Below are positions 4,432-5,148 of a DNA stretch of 5,148 nucleotides, piece by piece. Location of the stretch: positions 1 to 5,148 of the forward strand of contig JALORV010000120.1 of assembly GCA_025458735.1 (NCBI GenBank). Reading direction: 5' to 3'. Each line of letters starts with the position of its first letter. Positions within the stretch are counted from its first letter, which is position 1. Both the position numbers and the translations under genes were made by a program. Source of the DNA: Burkholderiaceae bacterium (GTDB taxonomy: Bacteria; Pseudomonadota; Gammaproteobacteria; Burkholderiales; Burkholderiaceae). A model generated the notes under the pieces. The model did not search any database. It was not told where the DNA came from and saw nothing but the letters and a program-made list of their open reading frames with translations.

Positions 4432-5148
4432 ATGGAGTCCGCTTCACACCCGGCGCTGCACGTGGAGTGCGCGAGCAAGACCTTCAACGGGTCGCGCCGC
4501 GCCTTGCAGGGTGTTTCGCTGACCGTTCAGCCGGGCCTGTGCGGGCTGGAGACGCTGGATGCCAACGCCGGTCGCGTCCATGTCTTCGGCCGGCCGCTGC
4601 AGGCCGGCGGGCGACTCGCCCCCGATATCCGCGCGCAGCGGCGGCAGGTGGGCATCATCTTCCAGCAGTTCAACCTGGTGGGTAGGTTGCCGGTGCTGAC
4701 CAACGTGCTCACCGGCCTGGCTGCCGAACTGCCGCTATGGCGCGCCGCGCTGAATCGCTTCACGCTGCAGGAACGGGCACGTGCGCTGGACGCGCTGCAC
4801 GCCATGGGCCTGGCCGAGCAGGCCTTCCAGCGCGCCAGCACTCTGTCGGGCGGGCAGCAGCAGCGTGCGGCGATCGCGCGCACGCTGGTGCAGGGCGCAC
4901 GGCTGCTGCTGGCCGACGAGCCGGTGGCGTCGCTGGACCCGGAGTCCACGCGTCGCGTGATGGAACTGCTGCTGGCGTTGAACCGCGAACAAGGCCTCAC
5001 GCTGCTGGTGAGCCTGCACCAGGTGGGCCTGGCGCAGCGCTACTGCGAACGTGCGGTGGCGCTGCGCGACGGCGCGCTGGTCTTCGACGGCCCGGCCGCG
5101 GCTCTCACCCCGGCCTTCCTGCGTGACCTGTACGGCACCGCCGTCGAC
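4432..5148 (+). CDS. phnC: Phosphonate ABC transporter ATP-binding protein, Walker A missing, partial at the right edge
   Basis: PhnC is the cytoplasmic ATPase that powers PhnE-mediated phosphonate import with binding protein PhnD. The frame is open for 239 codons and leaves the window. Visible motifs: Q-loop IFQQFNLVGRLPVLTNV (75-92, a PhnC hallmark), signature LSGGQQQR (138-145), Walker B LLLADEP (158-164), D-loop SLD (167-169) and switch H196 (LVSLHQVGLA). The N-terminal strand reads ALQGVSLTVQPG (24-35) but continues directly with LCGLETLDANAGRV. The family's 'EMVALIGxSGSGKSTLLRH'-type segment between them is absent, an in-frame loss of about 19 codons at 4536/4537. Without the P-loop Lys the protein should not bind ATP productively. 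It may be a recent lesion, a sequencing or assembly error, or a non-catalytic form; the rest shows no decay. The ATG at 4432 has no Shine-Dalgarno; a PHO-type promoter ends 8 nt upstream. phnD and phnE presumably follow outside the window. Confidence 0.88.
   Translation, partial: MESASHPALHVECASKTFNGSRRALQGVSLTVQPGLCGLETLDANAGRVHVFGRPLQAGGRLAPDIRAQRRQVGIIFQQFNLVGRLPVLTNVLTGLAAELPLWRAALNRFTLQERARALDALHAMGLAEQAFQRASTLSGGQQQRAAIARTLVQGARLLLADEPVASLDPESTRRVMELLLALNREQGLTLLVSLHQVGLAQRYCERAVALRDGALVFDGPAAALTPAFLRDLYGTAVD

Noticed and set aside
4337..4447. An earlier start (4447) for the HD protein
   Set aside because: It would add about 37 residues crossing the phnC start and both PHO boxes; family length and motif offsets fit the ATG at 4336.
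1..5148. CRISPR arrays, tRNA or rRNA genes, insertion sequences
   Set aside because: No regularly spaced repeats, cloverleaf-like segments, rRNA sequence, transposase motifs or terminal inverted repeats were seen.

Overview
The window comes from a high-GC Gram-negative bacterium. The outer-membrane porin is of the betaproteobacterial type (signal peptide, SRLGFRG-x-EDLGGGLKA motif, C-terminal Phe). Together with the DUF2934 protein and the phosphonate genes it suggests Burkholderiales, probably Comamonadaceae or Sphaerotilaceae. This is a judgement from protein style; no database search was run.

Left part (1-1451): two decayed genes facing each other's 5' ends. On the minus strand is the N-terminal part of a pyruvate phosphate dikinase-like gene with one frame-breaking internal deletion and one probable in-frame deletion. 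On the plus strand is a remnant of a DUF3616 protein, whose middle is missing and whose tail is in another frame. Between them (about 760-921, minus) lies a short coding-like stretch I cannot assign. Middle (1479-2481): a minus-strand DUF2934 protein preceded by a 21-codon ORF with an excellent Shine-Dalgarno and a 4-nt ATGA overlap, then a non-coding stretch, then a plus-strand 74-residue protein of unknown function. Right part (2583-5148): a general porin, a convergent PhnZ/TmpB-like HD-domain oxygenase, and a divergent phosphonate ABC-transporter ATPase gene (phnC) that runs off the right edge.

The main unifying observation is regulatory. Four places carry two 7-bp direct repeats of the PHO-box type (C-T-G-T-C-A-T/C-like) separated by 4 bp, each followed exactly 10 bp later by a plausible -10 hexamer. 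They stand before the 74-residue ORF, before the porin, and back-to-back between the HD oxygenase gene and phnC. This predicts a small PhoB-controlled phosphate-starvation island: a porin for outer-membrane entry, PhnC for inner-membrane phosphonate import, the HD oxygenase for C-P bond cleavage to phosphate, and an uncharacterised small protein under the same control. The HD gene and phnC lack Shine-Dalgarno sequences, and their predicted transcription starts lie at or next to their ATG codons, so both may be leaderless.

The main oddity is that phnC, otherwise complete in ABC motifs, lacks the Walker A (P-loop) segment through an apparently in-frame deletion of about 19 codons. Taken as written, the ATPase could not bind ATP normally. 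Because neighbouring genes also show internal deletions, a sequence or assembly error should be excluded first.
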